The notes: generated by a model from the letters alone, not told the origin. 64,000 nt of DNA from Crambe crambe (GCA_963924555.1 OZ004587.1:6836075-6900074); one strand, 5' to 3'. Counted from the first letter of the stretch, positions 20,983-33,295 are shown. Numbers and translations are program-made.

Positions 20983-23900
20983 ATGGCTGAACTTCGCTTA
21001 CCTGCTCCAGAACCCTTTGACTTCAAAAATCCTGACAACTGGGCGAAATGGAAGAGGCGATTTGAACAATACCGACAAGCCTCCAATTTAGCCAGCCAAG
21101 ACAACCTCAGACAAGTCAGTACATTGCTATACTGTATGGGAGAGGAAGCTGATGCTGTCCTCAGCTCTACAAACATCACAGCAGAGGGACGGAAAATGTA
21201 TGATACAGTCATGGAGAAATTTGATGATTATTTCCAAGTTAGGAAAAATACTATATATGAGAGGGCAAAATTCAACCGCAGAGATCAGAGAGAGGGTGAA
21301 TCTTCTGAGCAATACATTACAACACTCTATGAACTAATTGAGAATTGCGAGTATGGAACCCTTAAACAAGAAATGTTGCGAGACCGCTTAGTGGTAGGCA
21401 TTAGAGATGTGGCACTCTCTGAAAAACTACAAATGGATGCCACTCTAACTCTAGAAAAAGCCAAGAAAGCCATAAGACAGAAGGAAGCGGTAACAGAACA
21501 ACAGGCCTTTCTACAAGAAGGCAGCAAGAAAGACCCAATCACTATTGATGAGGTCAACAAAGGTCGAAGTGGCCGAGGTGGTGGAGCCCGTGCTAGAACA
21601 TCAAAATGTACAAGATGTGGTCATGATAAACATGTGCCTGGAGACAAATGTCCTGCCATGAATGCAACCTGCTATAAGTGCAATCGTAAAGGTCACTTTG
21701 GAGCCAGATGTTTCTCAAAAACACAAGCAGCAGCCACTAATGAGATGAATATGGACACTGCTTACCTTGACATTGTTGATGCTGTCACAGAAAACAAGTT
21801 CTCGTGGCACTGCAAGATCCAAATGAAGAATACAGCTGTAGACTTCAAACTGGATACTGGGGCAGAGGTTACAGCAATTATGGAGGAAACCTACAAGACT
21901 CTCCCTGAAATAACCCTGCAAGAAACAACCAAAGTTCTTAGTGGACCAACACGAGAATCACTGGAAGTTATAGGCCAATTCTCAGCCCTACTCACTCACA
22001 AAGATTCCTCTTCCCATCAAATAATCTTTGTTGTCCGAGGTTTAAGGAATAACTTACTGGGATTGCCGGCCATCACTGCCCTAAAACTTGTGAACATAAT
22101 GGAGGCCAATTATTGCAATGGAGTAGATGTACGAGGAAGATTTGGGAAGCTATTCCAGGGTCTTGGAAAAATTGGTGAAGATTACACAATCAAATTGAAA
22201 GATAATGCGACCCCACATGCTCTTTACACACCAAGAAGAGTTCCTATTCCATTACGTCAGAAAGTCCAAGAAGAATTAGACAAAATGGAGAAACTGGGTG
22301 TCATCTCAAAGGTGGATGAACCCACTCCATGGTGTGCAGGGATGGTGGTTGTCCCCAAACCCAATGGAGCAGTTCGTATCTGTGTGGACTTAAAACCCCT
22401 CAACGAGAGTGTGCTGAGAGAAGTCCATCCTATTCCTAAGGTGGATGAGACATTAGCTCTTTTAGCCGGGGCCAAAATATTCAGCAAGTTGGATGCCAAT
22501 AGTGGCTTCTGGCAAATACCATTGGCAGAAGAATCGCGACTACTCACCACATTCATAACACCAGCAGGTCGATATTGCTTCAACAAACTTCCTTTCGGAA
22601 TATCAAGTGCCCCTGAGCTTTTCCAGAAACGAATGAAAAGAATTTTGGAGGGGCTAACAGGAGTTGTCTGCTTGATGGATGATATTTTAATATTTGGATC
22701 AAACCAGACTGAGCATGATGAGAGGCTAATTGCAGTGTTGAAACGCCTAGAAGCAGCGGGTGTCACACTCAACGCAGAGAAATGCAAATTTAATGAAACA
22801 AGAGTCAAATTCTTGGGTCATTTAATCGACCAATGTGGTATACAAGCAGACCCCGCCAAAACTACAGCAGTTCTTCAAATGAAACCTCCAAACAACATCA
22901 CCGATCTCCGTCGATTTATGGGAATGGTAAATCAGTTGGGAAAATTTTCACCCAACCTATCGCAACTCAGCCAACCACTTCGAGAACTTCTTAGTCCGAA
23001 GAGGTCATGGCTGTGGGGTCCCAACCAACAAACAGCCTTTGAAAATGTAAAATGTGAATTAGCCAAACCCACAGTTCTAGCCTTGTTCAATCCCCAAGCT
23101 TGTTCAAAAATCTCAGCAGACGCCTCATCCTTTGCTCCAGAAGTCATCTGGCCAAGAATGGAAACCCATAGCATATGCTTCTCGTTCCATGTCAGAGACA
23201 GAGAAAAGATATGCGCAGATTGAAAAAGAAGCACTTGCTATCACATGGGCCTGTGAGAAGTTTAATGATTATATCTTAGGAAATAGATTCTTGATAGAAT
23301 CAGATCACAAGCCCCTTATTCCTCTCCTCAGCACAAAAAGCTTAGATAATCTTCCTCCACGTATTGTTCGATTTCGTTTACGGATGAACAAATATGACTA
23401 TTCCATCCACCATGTACCAGGCAAAGAGCTGCACACTGCTGATGCACTCTCTCGTGCCCCTTATTTCGAGGAAGACATCCCGGAAAGATCATCGGAGGAA
23501 GTGGAGAGCTATGTGGCCATGGTCATTGAAGCCCTACCAGCTAATGAGGATCGTTTGGAAAGTTATCGGAAAGCTCAAAATGAGGATGAAATTTGTAACC
23601 AAACCATTGGCTACTGCAATACCGGCTGGCCCCAAAAACACCTTGTGGAAAAATCTATGATCCCATACTGGAAACAACGGGGTTATCTAACAGTTCACAA
23701 AGGACTCTTGCTGTTTAACCATCGCATAGTTGTCCCTCAATCTAAACGAAAGGAAACTTTGGAAAAGGTCCACGCTGGACATCAGGGTATTGAGCGATGC
23801 AGAATGCGGATCCGATCTTCCATATGGTGGCCAGGAATTTCTAAGGAAGTGGAACGAATGGTACAACAGTGCCGTGATTGTGCAAAAGTAGCTCGTTCAC

Positions 23901-24823
23901 AACGAGAACCACTTAAAATATCACACAATACAGATTACCCTTGGCAAATAGCAGGTTCAGATCTATTCGAGTTACATGGGGTACACTATCTCTTAGTGGT
24001 TGACTATTTCTCCCGCTATCCTGAGATTATCAAACTGACCTCCACAACATCCAGTGCCGTTATCTCTGCATTAAAGGCAATATTTTCAAGATTTGGAATC
24101 CCGGAAGTGTTACGTACAGACAATGGTCCTCAGTATAATTCACATGAATTTTCTCAATTTGCCAAGACCTACACTTTCCAACATGTTACCAGCAGTCCTT
24201 GATACCCACAGAGTAATGGACAGGCGGAACGTACAGTCCAAACAGTAAAAAGTTTGCTCACACAGTCTTCTGACCCGTATATAGCCCTTCTCAATTACAG
24301 AGCTACTCCTCTTCCATGGTGTTCCTTAAGCCCTGCACAGTTATCCATGGGCCGTTCAATTCGAACACTAGTTCCTCAAATTGATAAGCATCTAATTCCT
24401 GAGTGGCCTTATATGGAATTCTTTTGTAGAGAGAACAAAAAACAGAAAGATCGCCAAAAACATTATTTCGATTCCCACCACCGAGTTCATGATTTGCCGG
24501 AGATTCCTGATAATACTGATGTCTGGATTTCCACAGAGGGGGGACCAGTTGAAGGGACAGTGGTATCCCAAGCAGGCAGACCTCGCTCATATATTGTGGA
24601 GACACCTTCAGGAAGAGTGCAGAGGAATCGACGACATCTCACCGTGGTTCCTTCTCCAAAAAATGATCCAGACCCTGGAGCTACCTCAAAGAGTAGTACA
24701 ACGTTAGAACCAACAGACGTAGGGCAAGAAACCTTGCCACCAAATCCTCCTACGCAGTTACCTGAGGAACCACCTCGAAGGATCATGACAAGATCCCAAA
24801 CCAGACTTGCTCATCAAGAGTAA
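20983..24823 (+). pseudogene. Gag-pol of young Ty3/Gypsy element, broken twice
   Basis: Domains in order: gag capsid-like region (MAELRLPAPEPFDF onward); two zinc knuckles (CTRCGHDKHVPGDKC and CYKCNRKGHFGARC); retroviral-type protease (KLDTGAEVTAIM); reverse transcriptase with CLMDDILIFG; RNase H; integrase with an HHCC-type zinc region (CRDC) and core motifs LRTDNGPQYN and SNGQAERTV; then a C-terminal tail to the TAA after 24820. Breaks: the frame changes inside the RNase H start near 23125-23135, apparently with some bases lost, and a TGA interrupts the integrase at 24200-24202. Both halves are otherwise well conserved. The RT carries LMDD in place of the usual YxDD. Confidence 0.9.
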
Positions 24824-24862
24824 CTCCATTCCTTACCACTTGCTATAAGTCAAAAGGGGAGA

Positions 24863-25021
24863 TGTGACAGTATTATGTTTAGTTGTGTATTTCCATTAGT
24901 TATTATACATGACATTGTATCATCCTATAGTTATGTCATTTTGTATGTGAGTCTCGTGATTGAGCAGCTGCTCATAGTTGAGAGTTAACTGATTTGTCCA
25001 TTAGTATTTCATACTTTTACA
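24863..25021 (+). repeat. 3' LTR
   Basis: Identical by eye to the 5' LTR. It is preceded by the purine tract AAAAGGGGAGA, a normal polypurine tract. Confidence 0.9.
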
Positions 25022-25226
25022 AGGCGCATCTCGTTAATAGGCGCACATTCATTGTTGTTAGGCGCTCTTGCTGCACTAACTACTCTTTGTTAAGCGCTCC
25101 TTACTTATGAGCTCTATTTCTGCTTATTTTTTGTTTCTTACTGGTTTAGCAACTCTTTGCTAAGCTTACCTCACTTAAAAGTGTGTTTCTGCATGGAACT
25201 GCTACTTACTGCTGGTTCTTCACGCT

Positions 25227-25839
25227 TAGTCTCGCGGGCCCGACCCTTTACCAACCGCGAGGGAAGGAAAGAGTCTGGTCAAATCCAATACATGATCTTG
25301 TTTCAATTGCCCAAAGATTTGGTGGGGGGCATGCGCAAAACGTCACGATACGTCACGGCTCTCAAACAGATTTTTTCGCGCGTGCACTTACAGAGTAGTC
25401 CTAGAGTTTAGTCATGTCATAGATATATCTATGGTCATGTTAATGAGCTGCTTGCTTGTATGCAGAGATCTCATTGGTGATCATAGGAAAAAGAAAAGGC
25501 TGCATGGTCCAGGGTGTGCATCAGCCAAAGAACTGCTCCAGGTACTTGCAGGAGTTGCACTGGAAAAATTTCCGACACTTTCTGACCAGAAAGCTGTTTC
25601 CAAGCCTCCTCCCACTCTCTTGAATAGCCGCCTCCAGTCTGTAATCATATTCCTGCTCAGCCATGTAGCGCTAAGAAATCCAGAGCGCAGGTTTTTCCTA
25701 AATTCGTGATGTATAATAACGTCATAGTCGTGCCCCTCCTTCCGAAGATTGCTGACTGTGCACAACAAGATCGTGTATTGGATTTGACCAGACTCTTTCC
25801 TTCCCTCGCGGTTGGTAAAGGGTCTGGCCCGCGAGACTA
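25227..25839. mobile_element. TIR element with 9-bp target duplication, about 75-bp TIRs
   Basis: Direct repeat CTTCACGCT at 25218-25226 and 25840-25848. Terminal inverted repeats start TAGTCTCGCGGGCC and remain similar for about 75 bp (left to about 25300, right from about 25763), including CTTTACCAACCGCGAGGGAA. No transposase frame inside. Same family as 18911-19411; the 9-bp duplication suggests Mutator-like mobilisation. Related TAGTCTCG ends also appear at about 39546-39572 and 58710. Confidence 0.85.
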
Positions 25840-25985
25840 CTTCACGCTCGCTTCACGCGGTACCCTAATTAATGCCCACCCAAATTAAATTATCCATCTC
25901 GCTGTTAGGCGCATACTCGCTGTTAAGCGGTGGTTTGCTTCCTGTGGAGATATAAGTGCATACGCCTAATAACGCGCGAGTACGG

Positions 25986-26340
25986 TACTTAGTGGTCCCA
26001 ACGGTAAAACCCTCAAAGTACATGGAAAATTTACAGCAAAAATGGTGAGCAGTAACCATAAATGCAATCAAGATGTGTATGTGATGCAAGGGTTAGGCAC
26101 ACCTTTATTGGGACGAGCTGCTATTCAATCCCTAGAGATACTGGCATTTGTTCAACCAATACAAGCAAAAGAGGTTGCAACAGCATTTCCAGAACTGTTT
26201 TCAGGGTTAGGCAGACTAAAGGAAATAGCTACAAGATTAAGCTAAGGGAAGGAGCCACACCATTCAGTCTCAATACCCCAAGAAGAATTGCTATACCACT
26301 TTTACCTAAGGTGAAAGCAGAGTTATAAAGGATGCAAGAT
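25986..26340 (+). pseudogene. Old Ty3/Gypsy element, protease to RT start (3' part)
   Basis: Continuation of the 19777-20780 element after the DNA insertion. It reads LSGPNGKTLKVHGKF, then GLGTPLLGRAA, then with a frame change near 26225 KLREGATPFSLNTPRR and the start of the RT region, closely parallel to the young element's 21930-22290. It ends at a stop near 26328. The following RT segment lies further on in opposite orientation (26860-27125). Confidence 0.75.
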
Positions 26341-26542
26341 ATGGGGGTAATTTTTATACACTGTGAAATACATCTCTCTAATGGCCACCTGTCAACTATC
26401 CATCATCTCTCTACAGTTACTTAACTGAGATTCCTGGGCAGAGAGAAGCTTGAGGCATGGGAACCAATTATTTCTGAAGTGACAATATAAACAAATGGTG
26501 ATCAAAAAGAAATAAGATCCTAGGGCCTCAAGGTCCCATAGC

Positions 26543-26852
26543 AAGCGCACATGACAAATGATTCATTTTAAAATGGCTGACATAGTTATAATGCAGAGTC
26601 ATTCGATATGAGTGATTATTTTGAAGGGAAACTGTGGATATAACGATGGTAAAAGCACATTGTGTGGTAATAACTGCACAAGTTGATATGAATTTCATTG
26701 TCGTATGTGAAAGGATCATGGAGTTACAGCCGTCAAAGAAGAAGAAGATGATGATGAATGATCGAATCATAAAAATTTTAGATTTAGGCCGCGGCTGGTG
26801 CCGATCGTTGACGCTGTTCTGGAGGAGTTTGAGCGGTCATATCTGTAATGGG
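26543..26852 (-). repeat. About 300-bp repeat, inverted copy
   Basis: The complement of this block matches 33296-33585 and 34109-34400, including CACAATGTGCTTTTACCAT, TTTCACATACGACAAT and CTAAATCTAAAATTTTTATG. The tri-nucleotide (ATG)n tract in the middle varies in length. Unknown family; non-coding. Confidence 0.8.
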
Positions 26853-26859
26853 TTATAAA

Positions 26860-27125
26860 AGTGGCTAGTTTGGCAGATTCAGGTGCCAATTCTACCTGCC
26901 AAAACCCAGAATTTGCATCTAGTTTAGAAAAATAACGAGCTTTCCCGATTTGTGCAAGAGTCTGTTCTACAGACGGTAGGATTTGTTGTTCCCTTCGAAC
27001 GCTGGAATTCAATTTTGGTCAAATCGACACACACCCTGACTTTCCCATTAGCCTTAGGTACCACCACCATTCCTGAACACCACTCGGTTGGTTCTTCAAT
27101 TTTTGTTATTATTGCCGGGAAATTT
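26860..27125 (-). pseudogene. Ty3/Gypsy reverse transcriptase fragment
   Basis: Minus-strand RT pieces in two frames: ITKIEEPTEWCSGMVVVPKA then VRVCVDLTK, and after a frameshift ILPSVEQTLAQ and FSKLDANSGFWQVELAPES. These align with the young element's RT start. Its orientation is opposite to the protease fragment at 25986-26340 that should precede it, so the old element has been inverted or rearranged here. Confidence 0.8.
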
Positions 27126-27157
27126 TGATAATCATTTCCCAAAACTAAAGTGTTTAC

Positions 27158-27531
27158 CTAAACTCACTTTGTGTGATAGCTACAGTGCTGATTACGATCC
27201 TTTGCTGATGTGGTGTACTGTTATGAACTATTCCTCTTTCTCTTCTAATGGAATAAACAGTAACCAGATACTCTCCATCCTGCTCCACTTCAACCTCAAC
27301 CGGAGATGATGGATCAATAGTGTGATTTATCAGCAGTTTCCTGACATACATAAAACTGGTACTTTGTACAATCATCTGGAATCCAGTTAAGTTAGAATAT
27401 GAATCATTGCACTGTGCTGAAATTGTACTGCTGATGATAGTAATATTGCATTCTTCAGAGTTGTGTGCTGATTGGTGATTCTTGTAAAATAAACCAAAAA
27501 CAAAAACAAAGAGCAGTAATACGATAGGTAC
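27158..27531 (-). pseudogene. Receptor exon: hydrophobic leader plus extracellular FN3-like domain
   Basis: An open minus-strand frame starts with a hydrophobic run (PIVLLLFVFVFGLFY), then ECNITIISS, an FN3-like body ending VEVEQDGEYLVTVYSIRRER, and GAGTTTAG before a GTAAAC donor at 27157. Several N-x-S/T sites (NIT, NDS, NLT, NHT, NST) suggest a secreted or surface domain. No start codon is seen before the hydrophobic run, where Gypsy-derived sequence abuts. It is likely one exon of a sponge receptor of the type remaining at 43.4-45.3 kb, cut off by transposon insertion. Confidence 0.5.
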
Positions 27532-27592
27532 AGTGGAACCTCCAATAAAGGACGCTCCCCGCCTTTTTCCGATGGTCTTTCTGTATCATCAC

Positions 27593-27640
27593 GTGAGCCA
27601 GTCTCTTACCTTTCTGTTCAACCTCGTGTATCATCTTATG
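27593..27640 (-). repeat. Inverted copy of Gypsy 3' segment
   Basis: The complement matches about 32937-32985, including ACAGAAAGGTAAGAGACTGG and CTCAC. A piece of the second Gypsy element's 3' end lies inverted about 5.3 kb upstream of the original. Confidence 0.75.
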
Positions 27641-27665
27641 AGCTGTTTTTGTTTTCGACTGTTAT

Positions 27666-28632
27666 CAGAGAGTGCACTAGCACTCTCTAAGTAGGGATGG
27701 CAGGTCAAAGGTCATAAGACTGTATAAACTAAAAACTCTTCTTTCTCTTCTACCCTTATTCTATAGGTTCTCAGAAGGCTACAGTGAATTATTACATCTA
27801 CAAAGAAGAGAAGAGAATGTTCAAAAACCAAAAATTCATTAAGAAAAAAAACAATATCTAAAATTGACTTTTCAGTTTCTTTATAATAATAATAAGGATA
27901 ATAATGATAATCAGATCAATGTACCAGCTTACTGGCTATAGTCATCAAAATTCTGCTTTGGCCATCTGTTAGAAGCTGATCTTTTGCTATTAGTTTTGAC
28001 TAAGGCTCTACTTCACTATTTGATAGCACTCGGAACACTAGGCCTAGGTACGAGGCTATCGGAACACTAGCTAATCCTTCTATGCCATTTTGAAGCGCAC
28101 GTCAGTAGGTATGGGCGGAGACACGTAAGCTTAAGCTAGGAATATTATCTGATGATGTTCCAGTCACTCCTTGCTGAATTACAATACAGATGCTCATCCT
28201 ATAGTAGTATTATAGCCAGTACATCGCTGTAGTGTAGTCAGCTCACTTCACCATGCCATGCACGTCATTTATATTGCTGTTGCTGTAAAGTTTAATATAG
28301 ACAAAATTTAAATAGCTAAACAAATTTCTTCTACCAGAGACTGTGTATGTACCTACAAAAGAAAAAGATAAGGTTTATGTAGAGCTGGCTTTGTATAGTA
28401 CTGTACTGTAGACTCATGTGAAATTAATTATCACTGCATACTCTCAGTTGAAGTGACGATCAATGCTGCCACCCTCCATACACAAACTTCAAGCACTAAG
28501 AAACATAGCCCAGCTAGATTTTAGGCTATCCCTACTTAACCTTTTTATTTAGAAGAAGTTTTTTGTGCTCACTTGTATCAAATATACATTATAGTCCTTC
28601 CCTCCAGCGCTCAGGAGACCCCAAGCGTTACA
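27666..28632 (+). repeat. Candidate 5' LTR of second Gypsy element
   Basis: Begins at the AGAGAGTGC hairpin and ends CCAAGCGTTACA. Both edges recur on the far side of the Gypsy relic: the hairpin at 33149 and 33960, and the CAGGAGACCCC-like end with GTGTTACA at about 34785-34830. The middle is not well conserved. The LTR identity is inferred. Confidence 0.4.
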
Positions 28633-28689
28633 ATTTGCAACCCTGCCAGGACGAGATCAGAGAAATATATAGTTGATGTCACGTCAAGA

Positions 28690-31600
28690 ACTACAAGCAT
28701 TGGATAGTAGCAGCTGCCTTAGTGAAGACACGAACAAGATCAGAGAAGCACCCGACAACAGATATGTCTGAAGAGGATGAAGACCAGCTAGAATAATCAC
28801 AAGAGGAGCTAATCTCAAAGAGCAAGGAGGTAGAGAGACTCAAAGAAAATGTCCACAAAGCTAAGACTGAGACAGAAGAAGTTCTGGAAACAGCTGCTAG
28901 GGAAGCAGCTAGAATTGCAAGTCTATAGCAAGAACTAGTGAGCATCGAGATGTGAAGTGAACTTACTATGCTCCGTACTCTTGACAATCTTCGCTCGGAA
29001 CACCAACTGGCACTAGCTAAGGAAGAAGAACTGAAATCGGCAGAGCAAGAGAGGATGGATGCGTGGATTAAGGACCTTAGAGAAAGTCACAAAGCCAAGA
29101 AGGAACATCTCCTGAGTAGAATTGTTGCTTTGGAGAGTTCTGTGCGAGTGAGTGGAGCCACTGAGACCACGGGTATGTGTGTATGCTCTGTTTCTGAGAA
29201 TGTAGTTGGTAGCAATGACGACTCCGTACCTACAGATGAAGTCCGTTCTACTGGTGTGACCGAAATAATAGTGACCACTACAACTACTGTGAATTCCTCA
29301 GCTGGAAGTGGAGTTACTTCTGCCTCAACAGGAGCTACAACTATTGGAGTCATTGTTGAATCTGAGTCTAGTGTTGGAGTTTCCTCTGCTGGAACCATGA
29401 CCACAGTACCCCTTGTCAGTACTCTGGCATCATCTGGACTTCCTGGGACTGAATGCCTGACTACTTCATCCTTGGCTACTGGTACCGGACAAGTTACCCT
29501 TGGACTATCTCCTGCAGCTGTGGAGTTTATCCCAACCTCACCTTCCATAGTGAGTCATCCAGTTATACATAGTGTAACTACTCTAGTTTCTGGGACTGTG
29601 CCTGGTCTTGGTGGAATAACTAGAATGTCAGAACCATCAGCTAGACCTCCTACTACTACTGGAACGGTATCTGGGTCTGATGGGGTACATAGGGAGACTA
29701 GTGGAGTATCATTAACTGGATCAAGTGTCATGGAGACTTTTACCCAACTACTGAAGGCCCAAACAGCTGGCAGCAGCCATACAGAATCTTCCTAGCTTAC
29801 CATGTTACACTGGTGAGGGTAGTGATACCACTGATGATGGTTTTGACCAATGGCTGGAAAGCTTTTGTGAGAGATCCCAGTTTGCTGGATGATCCATAGA
29901 AGAACAGCTGTATCAACTGAAGCTATATTTGGACAAATAACCTTTCTGACTGTGCAACATTTGATGGTGCAGTCTCTGGTCTGAAGAAACGCTTTAAGCC
30001 TGCCGATATTGAAGAACTGAGGGGATTGGAATTCTACCATCATACTCAGGGAGGAGACGAGTCCATTGAGCAGCTGGGTATCAGCTTGGCCGCAAGGCTT
30101 TCCCATCGATTACTGGCAGAGACTTTGACCACTTACTCAAGGGTCGCTTCTACCAAGCTCTTCTGGTTAAGTGGCAGCGGAAGTTGGGGTGCCCGAAATC
30201 AGATGAAGGTTTTCATGAGTTACTAGCCCATGCTAGGATGTTAGAGGAGAACAAAAAGGAATTTGCTACATCTGCTCAGGCTTGTGGCAAACTGGAGAAA
30301 GTATCTGTTGGTGGATCTCGAAAAGTACTCCCACAACAGTCCTCGGATAAGAGAACAAATACCCCTACCAGTCAGAAACCACCTGACAAGTCAGCTGAAT
30401 CAGACACTATTCAACCTCGGGAACACCATTGCTACAAATGCAGCAAGTTGGACATTTGCAAAAGGACTGTCTGATGAAAACTGAAGCTCCTGGATGCTCT
30501 CCCCAGGTGGCGAATACTAGTGCTGTTGAAGCTACAGAATTACCTGTTCATCTCAAGGATCTGAATGAAAGTCAACTGGAGAAGCTGCCACTCTCTCACC
30601 TGATGAATCTGCTCAGTTACAAGCTCTTGTGACTGAGTTTTCTGACATCTTTGCCTTAGATGACTCTGAGCTAGGTTGTACAAGTCTGATACATCATTCT
30701 CACTCGCAAGGACGTGTACCCTAAGTGGATGACATCTTGGATGCTCTTGCAGATTCCCAATACTTTTCAGGCATCCAGATATTGGCAAGTCGAGCTGGAT
30801 GAGGATGCCAGAGCTAAAGTGCTTTCACTACATTCAAGGGCTTGTACAAGTTTGTTCAGATGCCCTTCAGCCTTTGTAATGCACCTGAAAGATTCTTGCA
30901 GGTCTGGAATGGAGAAGCTGTTTCGTCTATTTGGATGATGTGGTTGTGTCAAAAACCTTAAAGAAAACTTGGATCACTTACATGAGGTATTCCTCTGGTT
31001 ACGTGCAGCAAGTTTGCAGCTAAAACCAAAGAAACATGGTCTTCTGTGACAGGAAGTGCCTTTCTTTGGCCATATCATTTCAAGAAAAGGAATTCAGCCA
31101 GACCCCTCCAAGACTGAGTAAGTGAAGAACTACCCTCACCCTACTGAGGTACAGGAGTATGCCGTTTCCTGGGGCTAGCATCGTACTACCGGAGATTTGT
31201 TCCTGGTTTTGCAACTGTTGCAGCTCCATTACATGCTCTAACAAAGAAAAATGCTGCATTTCAGTGGTCCTCTGAATGTGAGGAAGCTTTTACAACATTG
31301 AAGAAGCTGCTGACTATTGCTCCAGTTCTGGTATATCCGAACTTTGGAAACTGATGCCAGCATTGTTGGATTGGGAGCTGTTCTCTCCCAGAAATAGGAC
31401 AACGGGACTGTTCATCCTGCTGTTTACACCTCTCGTTCAGTTGACAAGCACGAACAGAATTTTGGCATCTCGGAGTTAGAAACTCTAGGACTTGTCTGGG
31501 CTGTACGATGTTTTCATTCCTATCTGCTGGGTCATCCTTGTGTGGTCTACACTGACCCTATCCATCTTGAATACAGCAAAGCCATCTGGGAAACTGCATT

Positions 31601-33010
31601 GACTATTCAAGAAATGGACATCACCATCAAGCTCCAGAAAGAAAAATGTCAACGCAGATGCCCTGTCGCGCTGCCCTGCTGATGAGCGTCGGATTTCAGT
31701 TGTTACAGACTGTGACAAGACATCTAGTACTATTCTTGATACAAAGGAAGTTTCTAGCAGTTTGAGGTCATTGGTGGCACCCTGTACCATTGTTATCTGG
31801 ACATTGGTGCATTGTAGTACCAAAGAAGTTCTGAATCGCATTGATGGAAGAAGCACACCAAAGCTGTTTTGTGGGACACTTGGCCACAAAGAAAGTTTAC
31901 GATCAATTGAGGTGCCATGATTGGTGAAGAATGATGTCGACAATTCTGCAAAGCTTGCTTGGTGTGTGCGACTGTAAGACATTCTGTCCTCTGCTGACCC
32001 CTATGCATTCCTGTTGGTGGCCCGTTCCACCGTATTGCTGCGGATATTCTTCAACTAAGGAAATTATTATGTTGCCGTCTTCATGGATTATCTCACAAAG
32101 TGGTCTGAAGCCTTCGCTATCCCAGACCAAAAGGCTGAAACCATTGCCAAATTGTTTGTGGAAAACATAGTGTGTTGTCATGGGATCCCAGTGGAACTTT
32201 TATCTGACCGTGGGACTAATTTCCTGTCAAGTCTTATCCAGGAAGTCTGCAAGCTGTTAGGAGCGAGAAAGATCAATACTGGATACCATCTGCAGACTGA
32301 TGGCTTGGTTGAGAAGTTTAACTCTACCCTGATTGCTATGATAGCAAAGTCATGTGATACTATAGAGATATACATCTACCATACCTGCTATTTGCATATC
32401 GGGTCTCAGCACAAGAATCGACGAGGGAAGCTCCTTTTATCCTCTTGTATGGGAGAGACGCCCAAATATCTGTTTTATCCCATGTTCTCAGTCCCTATGC
32501 TGTGGATCTGGATGATTATGAAGAAGATCTGATGAGTGACCTCTGGAAACTCACTTCTGAGAACATTGAGAAAGCTCAAACCTCTCAAAAGAAGGCCTAT
32601 GACAAGAAATCTAAGGAGGTTGACCTTCATGTTGGAGAATGAGTAATGCCATCCAAGATTCAAGGGAAAGAATGGAAGCTTGCCAGGCCTTTTCATGGCC
32701 TGTATCGAGTGCTGAAGGTCACACCAAGTCCGTTTGGTGGATCAACCTAAGAGTGATTCTATTTTTATGGCTTTGGAACATGTCTGGAAATGTTATCCAA
32801 AACAAGGAGATGGTACGTACTTGGACTGGACACAAGAAGCATTGCAAGAAATCCCATGCTAGTAAAAAGGATGCTGAGTCAGTTGATAATGAAGTCGATC
32901 CACCAATACAGGACCTGTCAAAAAACAAAAAAAGCTCAAAGATGATATACAAGGTCGAACAGAAAGGTAAGAGACTGGCTCACATGATGATGCACAAAAA
33001 CCATAAAGTA
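28690..33010 (+). pseudogene. Second Ty3/Gypsy element, heavily decayed
   Basis: Pieces in order: a coiled-coil-rich N-terminus (28968-29150), a long Ser/Thr-rich stretch (29150-29790), a gag-like region (29800-30430), a degraded zinc knuckle (CYKC, GHLQKDC) near 30430-30475, RT remnants (QMPFSLCNAPERF-like near 30860; a LDDV-like site near 30930), RNase H remnants (31330-31690), integrase (MDYLTKWSEAFAIPDQ, LLSDRGTNFLS, LQTDGLVEKFNS) at 32083-32340, and a 3' tail to about 33010. Stops and frameshifts are dense. The organisation differs from the 20983 element, so it is a separate lineage. Confidence 0.8.
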
Positions 33011-33295
33011 TGATCATCGACATCTAACATGAGTGACGTATGCACTAAACTCAACACACAAGTCTCCTAGCTGACAACATAAAGTGTTCATAGTTTTTGT
33101 TTCTGTTGACGTTGACTCCTGGAGCGAGTGACTGTTATATCAAATATCAGAGAGTGCGGTAGCACTCTCATGTAGGAATGGGAGTGACTTCTCTCATTAG
33201 AACAATACAAACTGGACTCTCTGTATCTCTTCTATTCTTGCTACAGGCTCAACTAAACTTCTTACATCTGAAAAACAATGCAGAAGATTATGATA

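Larger units (their letters stand above)
20799..25026 (+). mobile_element. Young Ty3/Gypsy LTR retrotransposon with target duplication
   Basis: Two 159-bp LTRs (20804-20962 and 24863-25021) look identical by eye, begin TGTGACAG and end TTTTACA, and are flanked by the 5-bp direct repeat AGGCG (20799-20803 and 25022-25026). A primer-binding site follows the 5' LTR. Gag-pol is present but carries a frameshift and a nonsense codon. Identical LTRs imply recent insertion. Confidence 0.92.
20781..25985. mobile_element. TA-flanked TIR DNA element, itself invaded by two other elements
   Basis: The ends are inverted: CCGTACTCCCGCGTTATTAG from 20781 and the complement ending GAGTACGG at 25985, with one mismatch over the first 23 positions. 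TA dinucleotides flank both ends (20779-20780 and 25986-25987). Subterminal GTTAGGCGC / GTTAAGCGC repeats occur at about 25030-25095 and 25900-25930. It splits the old Gypsy protease. A young LTR element sits 19 bp from its left end, and a 9-bp-TSD element sits inside its right part. No transposase remains, so it is non-autonomous; a TA target suggests the Tc1/mariner-like range. Confidence 0.7.

Noticed and set aside
22257-22808. 183-codon minus-strand frame
   Set aside because: Antisense of a conserved reverse transcriptase.
24863-25021. Solo LTR interpretation
   Set aside because: A matching LTR at 20804-20962, a primer site and a shared AGGCG duplication show a full element.
29087-29548. 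153-codon minus-strand frame
   Set aside because: Antisense of the Ser/Thr-rich gag region of the second Gypsy element.
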